64,000 bases of DNA from Lachnospiraceae bacterium UBA7182 (GCA_002491115.1 DKVI01000074.1:62001-126000); one strand, 5' to 3'; positions 33,540 through 43,617 are shown, counted from the stretch's first letter. The notes: generated by a model not told the origin, from the sequence alone. Numbers and translations: made by a program.

Positions 33540-34748
33540 ATGGGGAAAAAAGCCGTTTTATTTCTGTTTATATTGTTTTGTACCGTTTGGTTTCCGGTGG
33601 AAGTTTTTGCGATGCCTGCCAGTCCGGGGGAGCAGCAGGAAGGAATAGATGTCAGTCAGTGGCAGGGAAATATTGATTTTGAACAGGTGGCTGCTTCGGG
33701 CATCCAGGCAGTTTATATACGTTCAAGTATGGGCAGCAGTTATGTGGACCCGTATTTTGAGCAGAATTATCAGAGAGCAAAGGCGGCAGGGCTGAAAGTA
33801 GGGTTTTATCATTATGTGACCGCGCGGACGGATTCCCAGGCCAGGTATCAGGCGCAGTTTTTTGTACATACGGTAAGGGACAAGGAATTTGAATGCCGCC
33901 TGGCTATGGATTTTGAGGATCTGATCGGTCTGTCAGGAACAGAGGCGAATCAGATTGGTCTTGCTTTTATTCAGGCAGTAGAAGCGTACAGCGGCAAGGG
34001 AGCCGTTGTCTACAGTGATGTGCCGAATGCGCAGTCGGTGTTCGGCGGCGGGCTGACAGAGTATCCTTTATGGGTGGCAGCGTACGGGCAGTCTTTGGAT
34101 ACGGTGCAGGTCAACTGGTCCTCCTGGGCCGGCTGGCAATATACGGATCAGGGAGAAATACCCGGTATTTCCGGGGTTGTGGACAGGGACCGCTTTACAG
34201 ACGTTATGTTTTTAGACGCGCCCGGAAAGGTACAGCCGGTTTCGGCGCCTGTATCTTCTTCTGAGACAGTGATCTATCAGGTGCAGCCGGGAAACACGCT
34301 GTGGTCGATTGCGCGGCTGTACCGTACCAGCGTAGCTTCTATCGTGCAGGAAAATGGAATTGTAAATCCTTCGCTGATCTATCCGGACGAGGTCCTTCGT
34401 ATTACGATCCAGGATAATGTTCCGGAAGCGGATGATTATTTTTACACGGTGCGCGCCGGAAATACTTTATCCGGTATCGCCGCAAAATACCGAACAACCG
34501 TATCCAGGCTGGTTTCTTTGAATGAAATACCGAATCCAAACCTGATCTATACAGGGGAGCAGTTACAGATTCCGGGAGATTCGGACTTTGGCATGGAGAC
34601 TTATACGGTGCGCCCGGGAGATACTTTATCACAGATCGGAGAAATGTATGATATTTCCGTAGCCCGTCTGGCCTCTGTAAACGGAATCTCCAACCCGAAT
34701 CTGATCTATCCCGGCGAAGTGCTTCGATTGCCTGGAAGTTCTGATTGA
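33540..34748 (+). CDS. Secreted GH25 lysozyme with three LysM domains
   Basis: A 402-residue cell-wall hydrolase. Residues 1-24 are a signal peptide (hydrophobic core, cleavage likely after EVFA). The GH25 domain runs from about 34 to 220, with the family start GIDVSQWQGNIDF and catalytic-region LAMDFEDLIG. Three LysM repeats follow, at about 243-288, 300-344 and 353-399, each opening (Y)xVxxGxTL and ending NPxLIYxxExLxI/L. It should cleave the beta-1,4 muramic bond of peptidoglycan while held on the wall by LysM; no cell-wall sorting signal is seen. Confidence 0.93.
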   Translation: MGKKAVLFLFILFCTVWFPVEVFAMPASPGEQQEGIDVSQWQGNIDFEQVAASGIQAVYIRSSMGSSYVDPYFEQNYQRAKAAGLKVGFYHYVTARTDSQARYQAQFFVHTVRDKEFECRLAMDFEDLIGLSGTEANQIGLAFIQAVEAYSGKGAVVYSDVPNAQSVFGGGLTEYPLWVAAYGQSLDTVQVNWSSWAGWQYTDQGEIPGISGVVDRDRFTDVMFLDAPGKVQPVSAPVSSSETVIYQVQPGNTLWSIARLYRTSVASIVQENGIVNPSLIYPDEVLRITIQDNVPEADDYFYTVRAGNTLSGIAAKYRTTVSRLVSLNEIPNPNLIYTGEQLQIPGDSDFGMETYTVRPGDTLSQIGEMYDISVARLASVNGISNPNLIYPGEVLRLPGSSD

Positions 34749-34761
34749 GATTTATTAAGGC

Positions 34762-34790
34762 TTGTATGAATCGCAGGAATCCGATATACT
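34762..34790 (+). promoter_or_regulatory. Promoter before the glycosylase/YbaK-Wadjet unit
   Basis: TTGTAT (34762-34767), a 17-bp spacer and TATACT (34785-34790) are followed by a small hairpin (AGGAC/GTCCT) and the start of the fusion gene 55 bp downstream. Because the Wadjet genes follow in the same direction with short gaps, this may be the promoter of the whole 8.8-kb unit. Confidence 0.68.
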
Positions 34791-34844
34791 GGGAAAAGGA
34801 CAAAACGGTCCTGTACAAACGGGAAAGGCAGGTACACAAAAAAC

Positions 34845-35828
34845 ATGGCAGAATCGAAAGCTTCCTATCAGCATGTGGAGCATACGTTTGAACCGGTCTT
34901 TGACGCGGGTTCCCGGGTCCTGATTCTGGGGACGTTCCCTTCCGTCAAATCCAGGGAACAGAACTTTTATTATGGTCATCCTCAGAACCGGTTCTGGAAA
35001 GTACTTGCAAGTCTTACAAAAGAGAAACTTCCGCAGACGGTGGAGGATAAAAAGGCGATGCTTTTAAAGCATCATATTGCGGTGTGGGATGTGGTGCAAA
35101 GCTGCGATATCGTCGGTTCCAGCGACAGCAGCATTAAAAATGTGGTTCCGGCGAAGTTAAATCTGATTCTGGATCACAGCCGCGTATCGAAAATATGCGC
35201 AAACGGCGATAAAGCCTGTAAGCTGTACCAGAAATACTGTCAGGCGGATACCAAAAGAGAGATCATAAAACTTCCTTCCACCAGCCCGGCCAATGCGGCT
35301 TATTCACTGGAACGGCTGACAGAGCTGTGGGGAGAAATGATATTTGACGGAAAAGAGGATAAAAAAATGGCATTTGAAAGAGCAAAAGAACATTTAAAAC
35401 AATTTGGATTGGAAGATCATGTGATGGTGTTTGAGACTTCCAGCGCCACCGTGGACCTGGCTGCAAAAGCCGTGGGATGCGAACCTGCCAGGATTGCCAA
35501 GACGCTGTCTTTTAAAGTGGGAGACGACTGTGTTCTGATCGTGGCGGCAGGAGACGCCCGTATCGACAATCACAAATACAAAGAACAGTTTCACACAAAA
35601 GCCAAAATGCTTTCCTTCGACGAAGTAGAAGAACTGACCGGCCACGCCGTGGGCGGCGTATGCCCCTTTGGGGTAAAAGAGGGTGTGAAGGTATATCTGG
35701 ACGCTTCTTTGAAGCGCTTTGACCTTGTCTATCCCGCCTGCGGAAGCAGCAACAGCGCGGTCAGGCTGACGCCGGAAGAACTGGAGCGCGCCTGCGGCCA
35801 GGCAGAGTGGATTGACGTGTGTAAATAG
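34845..35828 (+). CDS. DNA-deoxyinosine glycosylase fused to a YbaK/EbsC domain
   Basis: A 327-residue fusion. Residues 1-165 are a uracil-DNA-glycosylase-fold deoxyinosine glycosylase (ILGTFPSVKS, NFYYGHPQNRFWKVL, LPSTSPAN). From M175 (MAFERAKEHLKQF) to the end is a YbaK/EbsC aminoacyl-tRNA editing domain (GVCPFGV, KRFDLVYPACGSS). An AAGAGG site nine bases before that internal ATG (35367) could allow separate translation of the second domain. The first repairs deaminated adenine in DNA, the second hydrolyses misacylated tRNA. It precedes jetD by about 30 bp. Confidence 0.88.
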   Translation: MAESKASYQHVEHTFEPVFDAGSRVLILGTFPSVKSREQNFYYGHPQNRFWKVLASLTKEKLPQTVEDKKAMLLKHHIAVWDVVQSCDIVGSSDSSIKNVVPAKLNLILDHSRVSKICANGDKACKLYQKYCQADTKREIIKLPSTSPANAAYSLERLTELWGEMIFDGKEDKKMAFERAKEHLKQFGLEDHVMVFETSSATVDLAAKAVGCEPARIAKTLSFKVGDDCVLIVAAGDARIDNHKYKEQFHTKAKMLSFDEVEELTGHAVGGVCPFGVKEGVKVYLDASLKRFDLVYPACGSSNSAVRLTPEELERACGQAEWIDVCK

Positions 35829-35861
35829 AAAAAGCGGCACGGGGTGGGGACACAGGATTTT

Positions 35862-36842
35862 ATGAAACGTATTACGCTGGAAGCACTGCTTGCCCAAAGA
35901 CAGCAGTGGGATTACGGACAACAGTATACTTATATTACAGGACTTCTGGAAGCGGGCCGGATTAAACCTTTGAAGGCATCCGGGAAAAACGGCAGGAAAC
36001 CGGCGCTTTATCGGGAGTACTGGCTCATAGAGGAAAAGAAAGATTTTGGTCCGCTTCTGGAGGAACTGAAGTTTTGTCTGATTCCGCAAATTTCCATTGA
36101 TTATTATCTGGCCCACCCGGAGGTATATGAGCAGGAGCGGCAGTGGGTGTTGATGCTGGATGCGTGGTTTCGGAACCGGAAAGACCGGATACAGGTTCCG
36201 GAATCCATGAATGAACGAAGTTTTGAGATCTGGGGCAGGGAGAAGTTCCTGTCAAAGGAACAGGGAAGGAAAATTCTGAAACACTGCGGGATTTCGCCGG
36301 AAGAACTGAACCTGTATGAGACGACGGAACCCCTCTCTTATTATTCCCACACAAGGACGGTTCCCCAGAATCTGCTGATTCTGGAAAACAAAGATACTTT
36401 CTACAGTATGCGCCGCCATCTGATAAGCGGAAAGGAATCGATCTTTGCCGTTCCTGTCAGTACGCTGATCTATGGAGCAGGAAAAGGAATCCTGCGTTCT
36501 TTTCAGGATTTTGACCTTTGCGTGGAGCCCTATATGACAGACGGACAAAATCAGATCTGGTATTTCGGAGATCTGGACTATGAGGGAATCGGGATCTGGG
36601 AAAATCTGGCTAAAATGTGCAGGCCCGGCCGGGAGATACGCCCGTTTTGCCCGGCCTATGAAGCCATGCTTAAGAAGGCGGAACGGATCAAAACGCTGCC
36701 CAGGACCAGGGAGCAGCAGAACCGGAATATCAAGGATTCTTTTTTTCACTATTTCCCGGACGAGCTGTCCCGAAAAATGAAACAGATTTTGGAAGAAGAT
36801 ACTTATATACCCCAGGAAATCTTGAATATAACGGATTTTTGA
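35862..36842 (+). CDS. jetD: Wadjet protein JetD (TOPRIM, DUF2220)
   Basis: About 326 residues. The C-terminal half is the TOPRIM-type nuclease domain: LILENKDTFYSM near 190 supplies the conserved Glu and WYFGDLDYEGIGIW near 230 the DxD pair. JetD is the subunit that nicks or cleaves plasmid DNA held by the JetABC SMC-like motor. Here it is first in the operon (jetD-A-B-C). ATG at 35862 has an AGGA site; a GTG at 35844 would add six residues. Confidence 0.87.
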   Translation: MKRITLEALLAQRQQWDYGQQYTYITGLLEAGRIKPLKASGKNGRKPALYREYWLIEEKKDFGPLLEELKFCLIPQISIDYYLAHPEVYEQERQWVLMLDAWFRNRKDRIQVPESMNERSFEIWGREKFLSKEQGRKILKHCGISPEELNLYETTEPLSYYSHTRTVPQNLLILENKDTFYSMRRHLISGKESIFAVPVSTLIYGAGKGILRSFQDFDLCVEPYMTDGQNQIWYFGDLDYEGIGIWENLAKMCRPGREIRPFCPAYEAMLKKAERIKTLPRTREQQNRNIKDSFFHYFPDELSRKMKQILEEDTYIPQEILNITDF

Positions 36843-36863
36843 CAGTAACAGGAAGGATATCCC

Positions 36864-38483
36864 ATGCAATATGATTTTTTGAAACATTTTCCCCGCCGCA
36901 TGAAAAGCGTCGGGCTTCATTTTATGCTGATCCAGAACAGCATCCAGAAGACCACCTGGAAGCAGTATGGCTTTTCGGCCGGTGCGGAGCAGATCAACAT
37001 GATCTTTGCGGTCCTTCTCTATATCATGGAGCAGTCTCTTAAGGAGGAAAACTGCACGATGGATGATATCGGGGCCTATATTGATACCGTCAATATGCAG
37101 CATTTCCATAAAAATCTGAACTATGATGCATGCAGACAGTTGGGGGACTTTATCGTCAATGTTATCCTGTGCAATGAAGGAAAAGCCATGTATTTTGACG
37201 GTTTTGACTTTGAAGAAAATGAATATCAGAACATGCATATCAGTTATGTGGCCAACCGCATTGTTTATGTGGATCAGGAATTTCGCCGCACTTCTTATTA
37301 TCTGACCGATGACGGATATAATCTGCTGCTTTCCACTTTGGAAATTGAAAATAATATGAAGCTGACTGTCCATGAGATGATCTTTCAGATGCATCTGGAA
37401 AAGCAAAGCTATGACAAGGCGGTGGATGAGATTAAAAATATCTTTAATCTGCTGCGGATTCAGTTACAGAAGATTCAGGACGCAATGGGAAAGATCCGAA
37501 GGAACGCCCTGAACTATTCTGTGCGGGACTATGAAACGATCCTTTTGGAAAATCTGAATACGATCCAGGACACCAAACAGAAATTTCAGAATTACCGGGA
37601 GATGGTGAAAAGCCGGGCAAGGGAACTGGAAGAAAAAAATATCAATGTGCAGCAGCTCCTTCCCAAAGAAGAGGAGAAGCTGAACCATCTGCGGGAGATC
37701 GAGTCTTATCTGAACCGGACCATTGATGAATACCAGAAGATTTTAAGCAGTCATTTTGATTTAAAAGCGCTCTACACCAGGGAGCTGGAACAGCTTTCCC
37801 GTATGTCGCTGATCCGGCGTTTTCCCCTTCGGACCGGCCTGTACGATGAGGTATTGAAAGATGCGGATACGCTTGCAAGGCTGGATTATTTCCTGCGGCC
37901 CCTGTTCAATCAGGACGCGGACAAGGCCTATAACCTGAACAAAGCCTTTCAGCTTCAAAGGCCGTCCAGGAAGCGGGAAGAGTCGGACAGTGAGGAAGAG
38001 CTGGATTTTGATGAGGAGAGCTGGAGGCTGGAAAAAGAAAGACTTCTTAAGGAAAAACTGAAAAAATACGAAGGAAGCCTTGGGTGCCTTCTTCGCCACG
38101 CGTCCGGCAGGAAGGGAATCTCGCTTCTGGAGCTCAGAGACGGGCTGAATGAAAAGGAACAGGCGGAATTGATCCCCAATGTGGAGGTCTTCAAGGAAGT
38201 TATGGTGGAACTGATTAAAAACCGGGAGATCGACCTTAAGGATCTACAAAAGGAGCGCAGTGAATATATTCAGGAAAGCGCCGGTGATTTTCAGCTGAAC
38301 GACATGCTTTTAAAGCTGGCCGACGCGCAGGAGGAGGCAGGACAGAAAAGGATTTTGCGGGTACATGTGTCCCGCATCGAAGACGGCAGTACCGTGGCTT
38401 TTTCCGGAATCCCGGATGAGGACGGAAAAACAAAAATGATCCGATGCTCCAATGTACGGATTCAGGTATTTCGGGAGGAATGA
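36864..38483 (+). CDS. jetA: Wadjet protein JetA (kleisin-like)
   Basis: A 539-residue protein matching JetA family members of Clostridia (start MQYDFLKHFPRRMKSVGLHF). A central region of about 170-310 is helical and coiled-coil rich (RELEEKNINVQQLLPKEEEK). The acidic linker SDSEEELDFDEES near 375 and the winged-helix-like C-terminal part fit the kleisin that closes the SMC-like ring. It starts 21 bp after jetD behind AGGAAGG, and jetB follows after 3 bp. Confidence 0.87.
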   Translation: MQYDFLKHFPRRMKSVGLHFMLIQNSIQKTTWKQYGFSAGAEQINMIFAVLLYIMEQSLKEENCTMDDIGAYIDTVNMQHFHKNLNYDACRQLGDFIVNVILCNEGKAMYFDGFDFEENEYQNMHISYVANRIVYVDQEFRRTSYYLTDDGYNLLLSTLEIENNMKLTVHEMIFQMHLEKQSYDKAVDEIKNIFNLLRIQLQKIQDAMGKIRRNALNYSVRDYETILLENLNTIQDTKQKFQNYREMVKSRARELEEKNINVQQLLPKEEEKLNHLREIESYLNRTIDEYQKILSSHFDLKALYTRELEQLSRMSLIRRFPLRTGLYDEVLKDADTLARLDYFLRPLFNQDADKAYNLNKAFQLQRPSRKREESDSEEELDFDEESWRLEKERLLKEKLKKYEGSLGCLLRHASGRKGISLLELRDGLNEKEQAELIPNVEVFKEVMVELIKNREIDLKDLQKERSEYIQESAGDFQLNDMLLKLADAQEEAGQKRILRVHVSRIEDGSTVAFSGIPDEDGKTKMIRCSNVRIQVFREE

Positions 38484-38486
38484 TAT

Positions 38487-39203
38487 ATGGCATATGAACT
38501 GGATACGATAAAAACAAGTCAGGAGATCTTTTATTACCTGCTGGCCCATCATGAGTTAAAAGAGGAAGAGGAGACAAACCTCTACCGCGCCTACACAGAG
38601 CAGGAGGATGTGCAGAACCTGGTAAAGTCCCAGGGCGAGATCGCTGACAGTAGCATTGAACGCTATGGAAATGTCATCTATCTGATTCCCCGGGAGGAAA
38701 ATGATTTCCTGGGGTTTTCCAAAGGACAGTTAAAGAATATCCTCTGCCGCTCCGGCGCTACAGATAAGGATTACTACCTGTCTCAGTTTGTGATCCTGAC
38801 GCTTCTGGTGGAATTTTATGACGGACAGGGGAGCAGCAGTAAGACAAGAGAATATATCCGTACCGGAGAGCTGCAAAACTGTATTTCCGCCCGCTTAAAG
38901 GAAGGGGCGGAGCATATGGATGAGGAAGAAGAGGAGCGCCAGGGTATCGCCTTTACGGACATGCTGCAGGCTTATGAAGCGCTGAAGTCCGATGAACGGG
39001 GCTCCAGGGCGAAGACGACTAAGGAGGGATTCCTTCACTATATTCTGCTTTTTCTGGAAAAACAGGGGCTTGTGGAATATGTGGAGCAGGATGAGATGAT
39101 CAAGACAACCAAGAAGCTTGACAACTTTATGGACTGGAATCTTCTGAATCAGAATAATTACGGAAGAGTTCTTAGAATACTGGGGGTAAAGAAAGATGAG
39201 TAA
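38487..39203 (+). CDS. jetB: Wadjet protein JetB (KITE-like, DUF4194)
   Basis: A 238-residue acidic protein beginning MAYELDTIKTSQEIFYYLLA, with two winged-helix-like halves expected of KITE subunits that bind the kleisin; VILTLLVEFYDGQGSSSKTREY is the conserved central piece. It starts 3 bp after jetA and overlaps jetC by 8 bp, indicating coupled translation of the complex. Confidence 0.87.
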   Translation: MAYELDTIKTSQEIFYYLLAHHELKEEEETNLYRAYTEQEDVQNLVKSQGEIADSSIERYGNVIYLIPREENDFLGFSKGQLKNILCRSGATDKDYYLSQFVILTLLVEFYDGQGSSSKTREYIRTGELQNCISARLKEGAEHMDEEEEERQGIAFTDMLQAYEALKSDERGSRAKTTKEGFLHYILLFLEKQGLVEYVEQDEMIKTTKKLDNFMDWNLLNQNNYGRVLRILGVKKDE

Positions 39204-42200
39204 GATCAACGCAGTCCGGCTGATCAATGTGAATTACAATAACAATGCCATCCGCATCAGTGACGAGATGTTTCATTTTCACGGGGAAAGTACCCTTTTG
39301 TCTCTGCGAAACGGAGGCGGAAAGTCCGTGCTGGTGCAGATGATGACGGCTCCCTTTGTCCATAAACGGTACCGGGATGCCAAAGACCGGCCTTTTGAGA
39401 GCTACTTTACGACCGGAAAACCCTCTTTTATTCTGGTAGAATGGGTGCTGGATCAGGGAGCGGGATATGTGCTGACCGGGATGATGGTCCGCAGGAGTCA
39501 GGATCCGGAGACAGACAGTAATGAGGCGCTGGATCTTATGACATTTGTCAGCGAATACAGGGAACCCTGCCTGCAGGACATCTGTCATCTGCCGGTGGTG
39601 GAAAAAGGAGCGAAGGAGATGGTCCTGAAAAATTTTACGGCATGCAGACAGATGTTTGACGGCTGGAAAAAGGACGGCTCTCTTCGCTTTTTCTGTTATG
39701 ACTGCGCCAATCCGGCCCAGTCCAGGCAGTATTTTGACAAGCTGATGGAATATCAGATTAACTATAAAGAATGGGAATCCATTATTAAGAAAGTCAACCT
39801 GAAAGAGTCCGGCCTGTCGGAGCTGTTTTCGGACTGCCGGGACGAGAAGGGGCTGGTGGAAAAATGGTTCCTGGATGCGGTAGAGAATAAACTGAACCGG
39901 GAGAAAAACCGGATGAAGGAATTCCAGAGCCTTCTGGAAAAATATGTGGCGCAGTATCAGGATAACCAGGTAAAGATAAAGCGCAGGGATACGATCCGGC
40001 AGTTTAAGGAGGAGTCGGCGCCCATCCGGGAGCAGGCAGAGAAATACCAGGCGGCGGAGCAGAAGGAAAAAGAGCAGATGCATCTTCTGGCACGGCTGAT
40101 CGAAGAGCTGAACCGGCTGAAAAAAGCGGCAGAGGAGGAGTATCAGGAGATTCTTGCCCGGATGGACGGGATCCTTGCGCAGATTGCCCGGATCGAATAC
40201 GAAAAGCTGTCCGGGGAATTCCACGGACTGGAGGAAAAGCTTCGCTTCCACATGAGCAACCGGGATATGATCGAGGCGGAGCAGGATGCGCTTCGGCGGG
40301 AAGCGGAGAAAACGGAACATAGACTCCACCTTCTTGCATGTGCCAGACAGCAGACCCATGTATCGGAAGCCCGGGCGGAACTTCTGGAGATCCGGCAGCG
40401 AATCCAGGTGTCCAGACAGGAGGAAGCAGAGCTTCGGCCCGAGCGGGATCAGATCGGCAGGACGCTGTTCGGACATTATGAAAGAGCGCTTGCAAAAACC
40501 GGGGAGGAGCTTTTGAAAAACCGGGAAGCATACGAGGAGCAGACTGCCCAGGCGGCGGCCGAGAAGGAAAAGCTGGCCGGTTATGAAATGTCTCTTCGGG
40601 AGGAGGCGTCCAGACAGGGAGGTTTAAAGAGCAAGGTGCAATCCTACGACCGGCAGGAGGAACAGTACAACCGCACTTACAAAGAGCAGCTTGCCCGCAA
40701 CATCCTGGGGGAATATGAACCGGGAACGCTGGATATCCGAATGAAGACTCTGGAAAAAGAGACAGAAGAATGTATCCGCGGCCGCCAGAGGAAGAAAAAA
40801 AGACAGGAAGCGGTACTGGAGCAGCAGAAAATCCTGGAACGCAGCCTGCAGAATCTGCATACGGAGCAGGCGCTTAAGGGCGCACAGAAGGAACAGCAGG
40901 AGCGTCTGCAGCAGGATTATAACGGCGAACTGAAAGACCGCGGCATCGTGCTTCAGTACCTGGGGCTTCCCAAAGAAATGCTCTTTGAAACTGAAGAGAT
41001 CCTGCAGGCGTCCGGCAGAAAATTAAAGGAGCTGGACAGCCTGCTTCTGCATCTGCGGCAGGAGGAAGAGAAGCTTAAGAAAGAGTACCGGCAGCTGACG
41101 GAAGGCCGGACGCTGGAGCTTCCGGAAGCACTGGAAACGGAGCTTCTGAATCTGGGTATGCCCCTTGTCTACGGGATGGAGTGGCTGAAGAAAAACGGAT
41201 ATACAGAGGAGGAGAACCAAAGGCTGGTGCGCAGCCATCCGTTTCTCCCCTATGCGCTGATTCTGTCAAAGAAAGAACTTGACAAGCTGGTGCGCCACAC
41301 AGGGGAAGTCTATACTTCGTTTCCGGTACCCATCGTCGTCAGGGAGGAGCTGGAGGAGAAACCGGCTGGAAAGAACGGCGGCATCCTGGATCTGTCAGGC
41401 GTTCATTTTTATCTGTTATTTAACGAAAATCTGCTCAATGAAGAGAAGCTGCGCCTGCTGGTGGAGGAAAAAGAACTTGAGATCCGAAAGAAGCAGGAGT
41501 CCATTGAAATCCGTAAGAAAGAATACGACGAATATTACGGAAGGCAGGAACTGGTGCGTAACCAGTCTGTGAGCAAAGAACGGTATGAGGAAAATGAGGC
41601 ATGCCTGCAGGCACTTTCCAGGGAGCTTCTTAAGCTGGAAGAGGGAATCCGCTCCGGCAGGGAAGAACAAAAGACACTGGAACAGGAACAAAAAACGCTG
41701 GAGAAGGAACTGCATGACTCGGAAAAAGAACTGGACCTTCTCCAGCGGAAAAGGAGTGATCTGAGACAGCTCTGCAAAGATTATGAGCAGTATGAGCAGG
41801 ACCGGCAGGAGCTGGAGCGGTGCGGGCGCGCCATTGGGCGCCTGGAAGAGCAAAAAGGGCTGGCACAGACAAGCCTGAAGAAACTTGAGGAAAAACAAAA
41901 GACGCTGGATTATGAGGGAAACCGTCTGGAAACAGAGTGCCAGAGACTTAAGGAAAAGCGGCATACCTATGAAGGTTATGCAGAGAAAGAAAGCGGCGGG
42001 GATGCTCAGCAGGCCCTTTTAGAGCCGGCCGATGTGGAGCTTAAGGAGGCCAGATACCTTGCGATTACCGGCAGCATGTCCCAAAAGCTGCAGGATATGG
42101 AAGCGCAGGAAGGTCGCGCGGCGAAAAAATATGAATCTGCTGTCGAAGATCTGGAAAACCTGCGGCTGCGGTACCGGCTGGAGCCGGAAGCGTGGAAAGA

Positions 42201-43617
42201 CACTTCCTATAATGCGAAGGAAGAACTGCATCAGGAGTCGCTTCTGGAAGACTGTAAAAAGAAGGAAAAACAAAAACAGGGGCTTCTGACGGAAGAGGTG
42301 AAATATATCGCCGCCGGAGAACAGCAGAAAAAAGACTGCATCAGACGGATGCAGGAAGTATGCGGCAAAGAAGAACCGCTTCCGAAACAGGAGATACAGG
42401 ATCAGGATTTTGAAGCCCGGAAAAAAGAACTGGAATATCAGAAAAAGGAACTGCGAAGGCAGGAAGAGAAGCTGAAGGAGCGTCTGCAGGGCTGCGAGGA
42501 AAACCTGACCGCGCTTTCGGAGTATCGTGATTTCCCACTGGGTGAGCCGGTAGTATGGGAGCAGGAGATCTCGGAGATGAGCCGTCAGGAGCTGCGGGAT
42601 TTTCAGGGAATCCGGATTCGGGACTACAGACAGAGTACCCGGTCCCGGCAGGAGGAAAAAAGCAGGCTTTCTGAAACACTGAACCGGGTGGTGCGCATGG
42701 ACGTTTTTCAGGAAGATTTCTATCGGAAGCCGCTGGAAGCCATGCTGGCGCTGACCGACGAGGCGGAGCAGGTGCTGCGGCAGCTGTCCACGACGATTCA
42801 GTCCTATGAAAGCCTGATGGAGAAGCTGGAAGTGGACATCTCTCTGGTGGAGAAGGAAAAGGAGAAGATCGTGGAGCTTCTGGAAGATTATGTGAAGGAA
42901 GTACACCAGAACATGGACCGTATCGATGCCAATTCTACCATTACCATTCGGGAACGTCCAGTAAAGATGCTGAAAATTCAGCTTCCGGTCTGGGAAGAGA
43001 ACGAGAATCTCTACCGCCTGAAACTGCAGGACATGATCGATGAGGTGACGAAAAAGGGGCTGCAGATCCTGTCCCGGAACGGCAATGCGCAGGAATATTT
43101 CGGGACGCAGCTTACGACGAAAAATCTGTATGATGCGGTGATCGGCATCGGGAACGTGCAGATTCGCCTGTATAAGATTGAAGCAGAGCGGGAGTATCCC
43201 ATCACCTGGACGGATGTGGCGAAAAATTCCGGCGGAGAAGGGTTCCTGTCGGCTTTCGTGATCCTGTCCAGCCTGCTGTATTATATGCGCAAGGACGAGA
43301 CGGATATTTTTGCGGACCGGAATGAAGGCAAGGTGCTTCTGATGGACAATCCCTTTGCCCAGACCAACGCAGCGCATCTTTTAAAACCGCTGATGGAGGT
43401 GGCGAAGAAGACCAACACCCAGCTGATCTGTCTGACCGGCCTGGGCGGCGAGTCCATCTACAGCCGGTTTGACAATATCTATGTGCTGAATCTGATCGCG
43501 GCCCGCCTGCGCGGCGGGATGCAGTATCTTAGGGCAGAGCATCTTAAGGGCAGCGAGCCGGAGACTATGGTTGTATCCCGGATCGAAGTGATGGAACAGC
43601 AGGAGCTGATTTTCTGA
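39196..43617 (+). CDS. jetC: Wadjet protein JetC (SMC/MukB-like ATPase)
   Basis: A 1,473-residue SMC-type motor: N-terminal ATPase half with P-loop LRNGGGKSV at 37-45, about 1,100 residues of coiled coil with a central hinge-like region (about 640-740), and a C-terminal ATPase half with signature KNSGGEGFLSAF near 1345 and Walker B VLLMDNPFAQ near 1380. It is predicted to extrude loops of small circular DNA and present it to JetD. Two deviations are visible: the first P-loop Gly is replaced, and the acidic residue after the Walker B Asp is Asn. Confidence 0.88.
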   Translation: MSKINAVRLINVNYNNNAIRISDEMFHFHGESTLLSLRNGGGKSVLVQMMTAPFVHKRYRDAKDRPFESYFTTGKPSFILVEWVLDQGAGYVLTGMMVRRSQDPETDSNEALDLMTFVSEYREPCLQDICHLPVVEKGAKEMVLKNFTACRQMFDGWKKDGSLRFFCYDCANPAQSRQYFDKLMEYQINYKEWESIIKKVNLKESGLSELFSDCRDEKGLVEKWFLDAVENKLNREKNRMKEFQSLLEKYVAQYQDNQVKIKRRDTIRQFKEESAPIREQAEKYQAAEQKEKEQMHLLARLIEELNRLKKAAEEEYQEILARMDGILAQIARIEYEKLSGEFHGLEEKLRFHMSNRDMIEAEQDALRREAEKTEHRLHLLACARQQTHVSEARAELLEIRQRIQVSRQEEAELRPERDQIGRTLFGHYERALAKTGEELLKNREAYEEQTAQAAAEKEKLAGYEMSLREEASRQGGLKSKVQSYDRQEEQYNRTYKEQLARNILGEYEPGTLDIRMKTLEKETEECIRGRQRKKKRQEAVLEQQKILERSLQNLHTEQALKGAQKEQQERLQQDYNGELKDRGIVLQYLGLPKEMLFETEEILQASGRKLKELDSLLLHLRQEEEKLKKEYRQLTEGRTLELPEALETELLNLGMPLVYGMEWLKKNGYTEEENQRLVRSHPFLPYALILSKKELDKLVRHTGEVYTSFPVPIVVREELEEKPAGKNGGILDLSGVHFYLLFNENLLNEEKLRLLVEEKELEIRKKQESIEIRKKEYDEYYGRQELVRNQSVSKERYEENEACLQALSRELLKLEEGIRSGREEQKTLEQEQKTLEKELHDSEKELDLLQRKRSDLRQLCKDYEQYEQDRQELERCGRAIGRLEEQKGLAQTSLKKLEEKQKTLDYEGNRLETECQRLKEKRHTYEGYAEKESGGDAQQALLEPADVELKEARYLAITGSMSQKLQDMEAQEGRAAKKYESAVEDLENLRLRYRLEPEAWKDTSYNAKEELHQESLLEDCKKKEKQKQGLLTEEVKYIAAGEQQKKDCIRRMQEVCGKEEPLPKQEIQDQDFEARKKELEYQKKELRRQEEKLKERLQGCEENLTALSEYRDFPLGEPVVWEQEISEMSRQELRDFQGIRIRDYRQSTRSRQEEKSRLSETLNRVVRMDVFQEDFYRKPLEAMLALTDEAEQVLRQLSTTIQSYESLMEKLEVDISLVEKEKEKIVELLEDYVKEVHQNMDRIDANSTITIRERPVKMLKIQLPVWEENENLYRLKLQDMIDEVTKKGLQILSRNGNAQEYFGTQLTTKNLYDAVIGIGNVQIRLYKIEAEREYPITWTDVAKNSGGEGFLSAFVILSSLLYYMRKDETDIFADRNEGKVLLMDNPFAQTNAAHLLKPLMEVAKKTNTQLICLTGLGGESIYSRFDNIYVLNLIAARLRGGMQYLRAEHLKGSEPETMVVSRIEVMEQQELIF

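Noticed and set aside
39172..40476. 434-codon antisense frame over jetC
   Set aside because: Leu/Phe/Pro-rich shadow of the coiled-coil codons of JetC; no recognisable protein.
42019..43377. 452-codon antisense frame over jetC
   Set aside because: Same reason: long because the sense codons of a coiled coil rarely give antisense stops.
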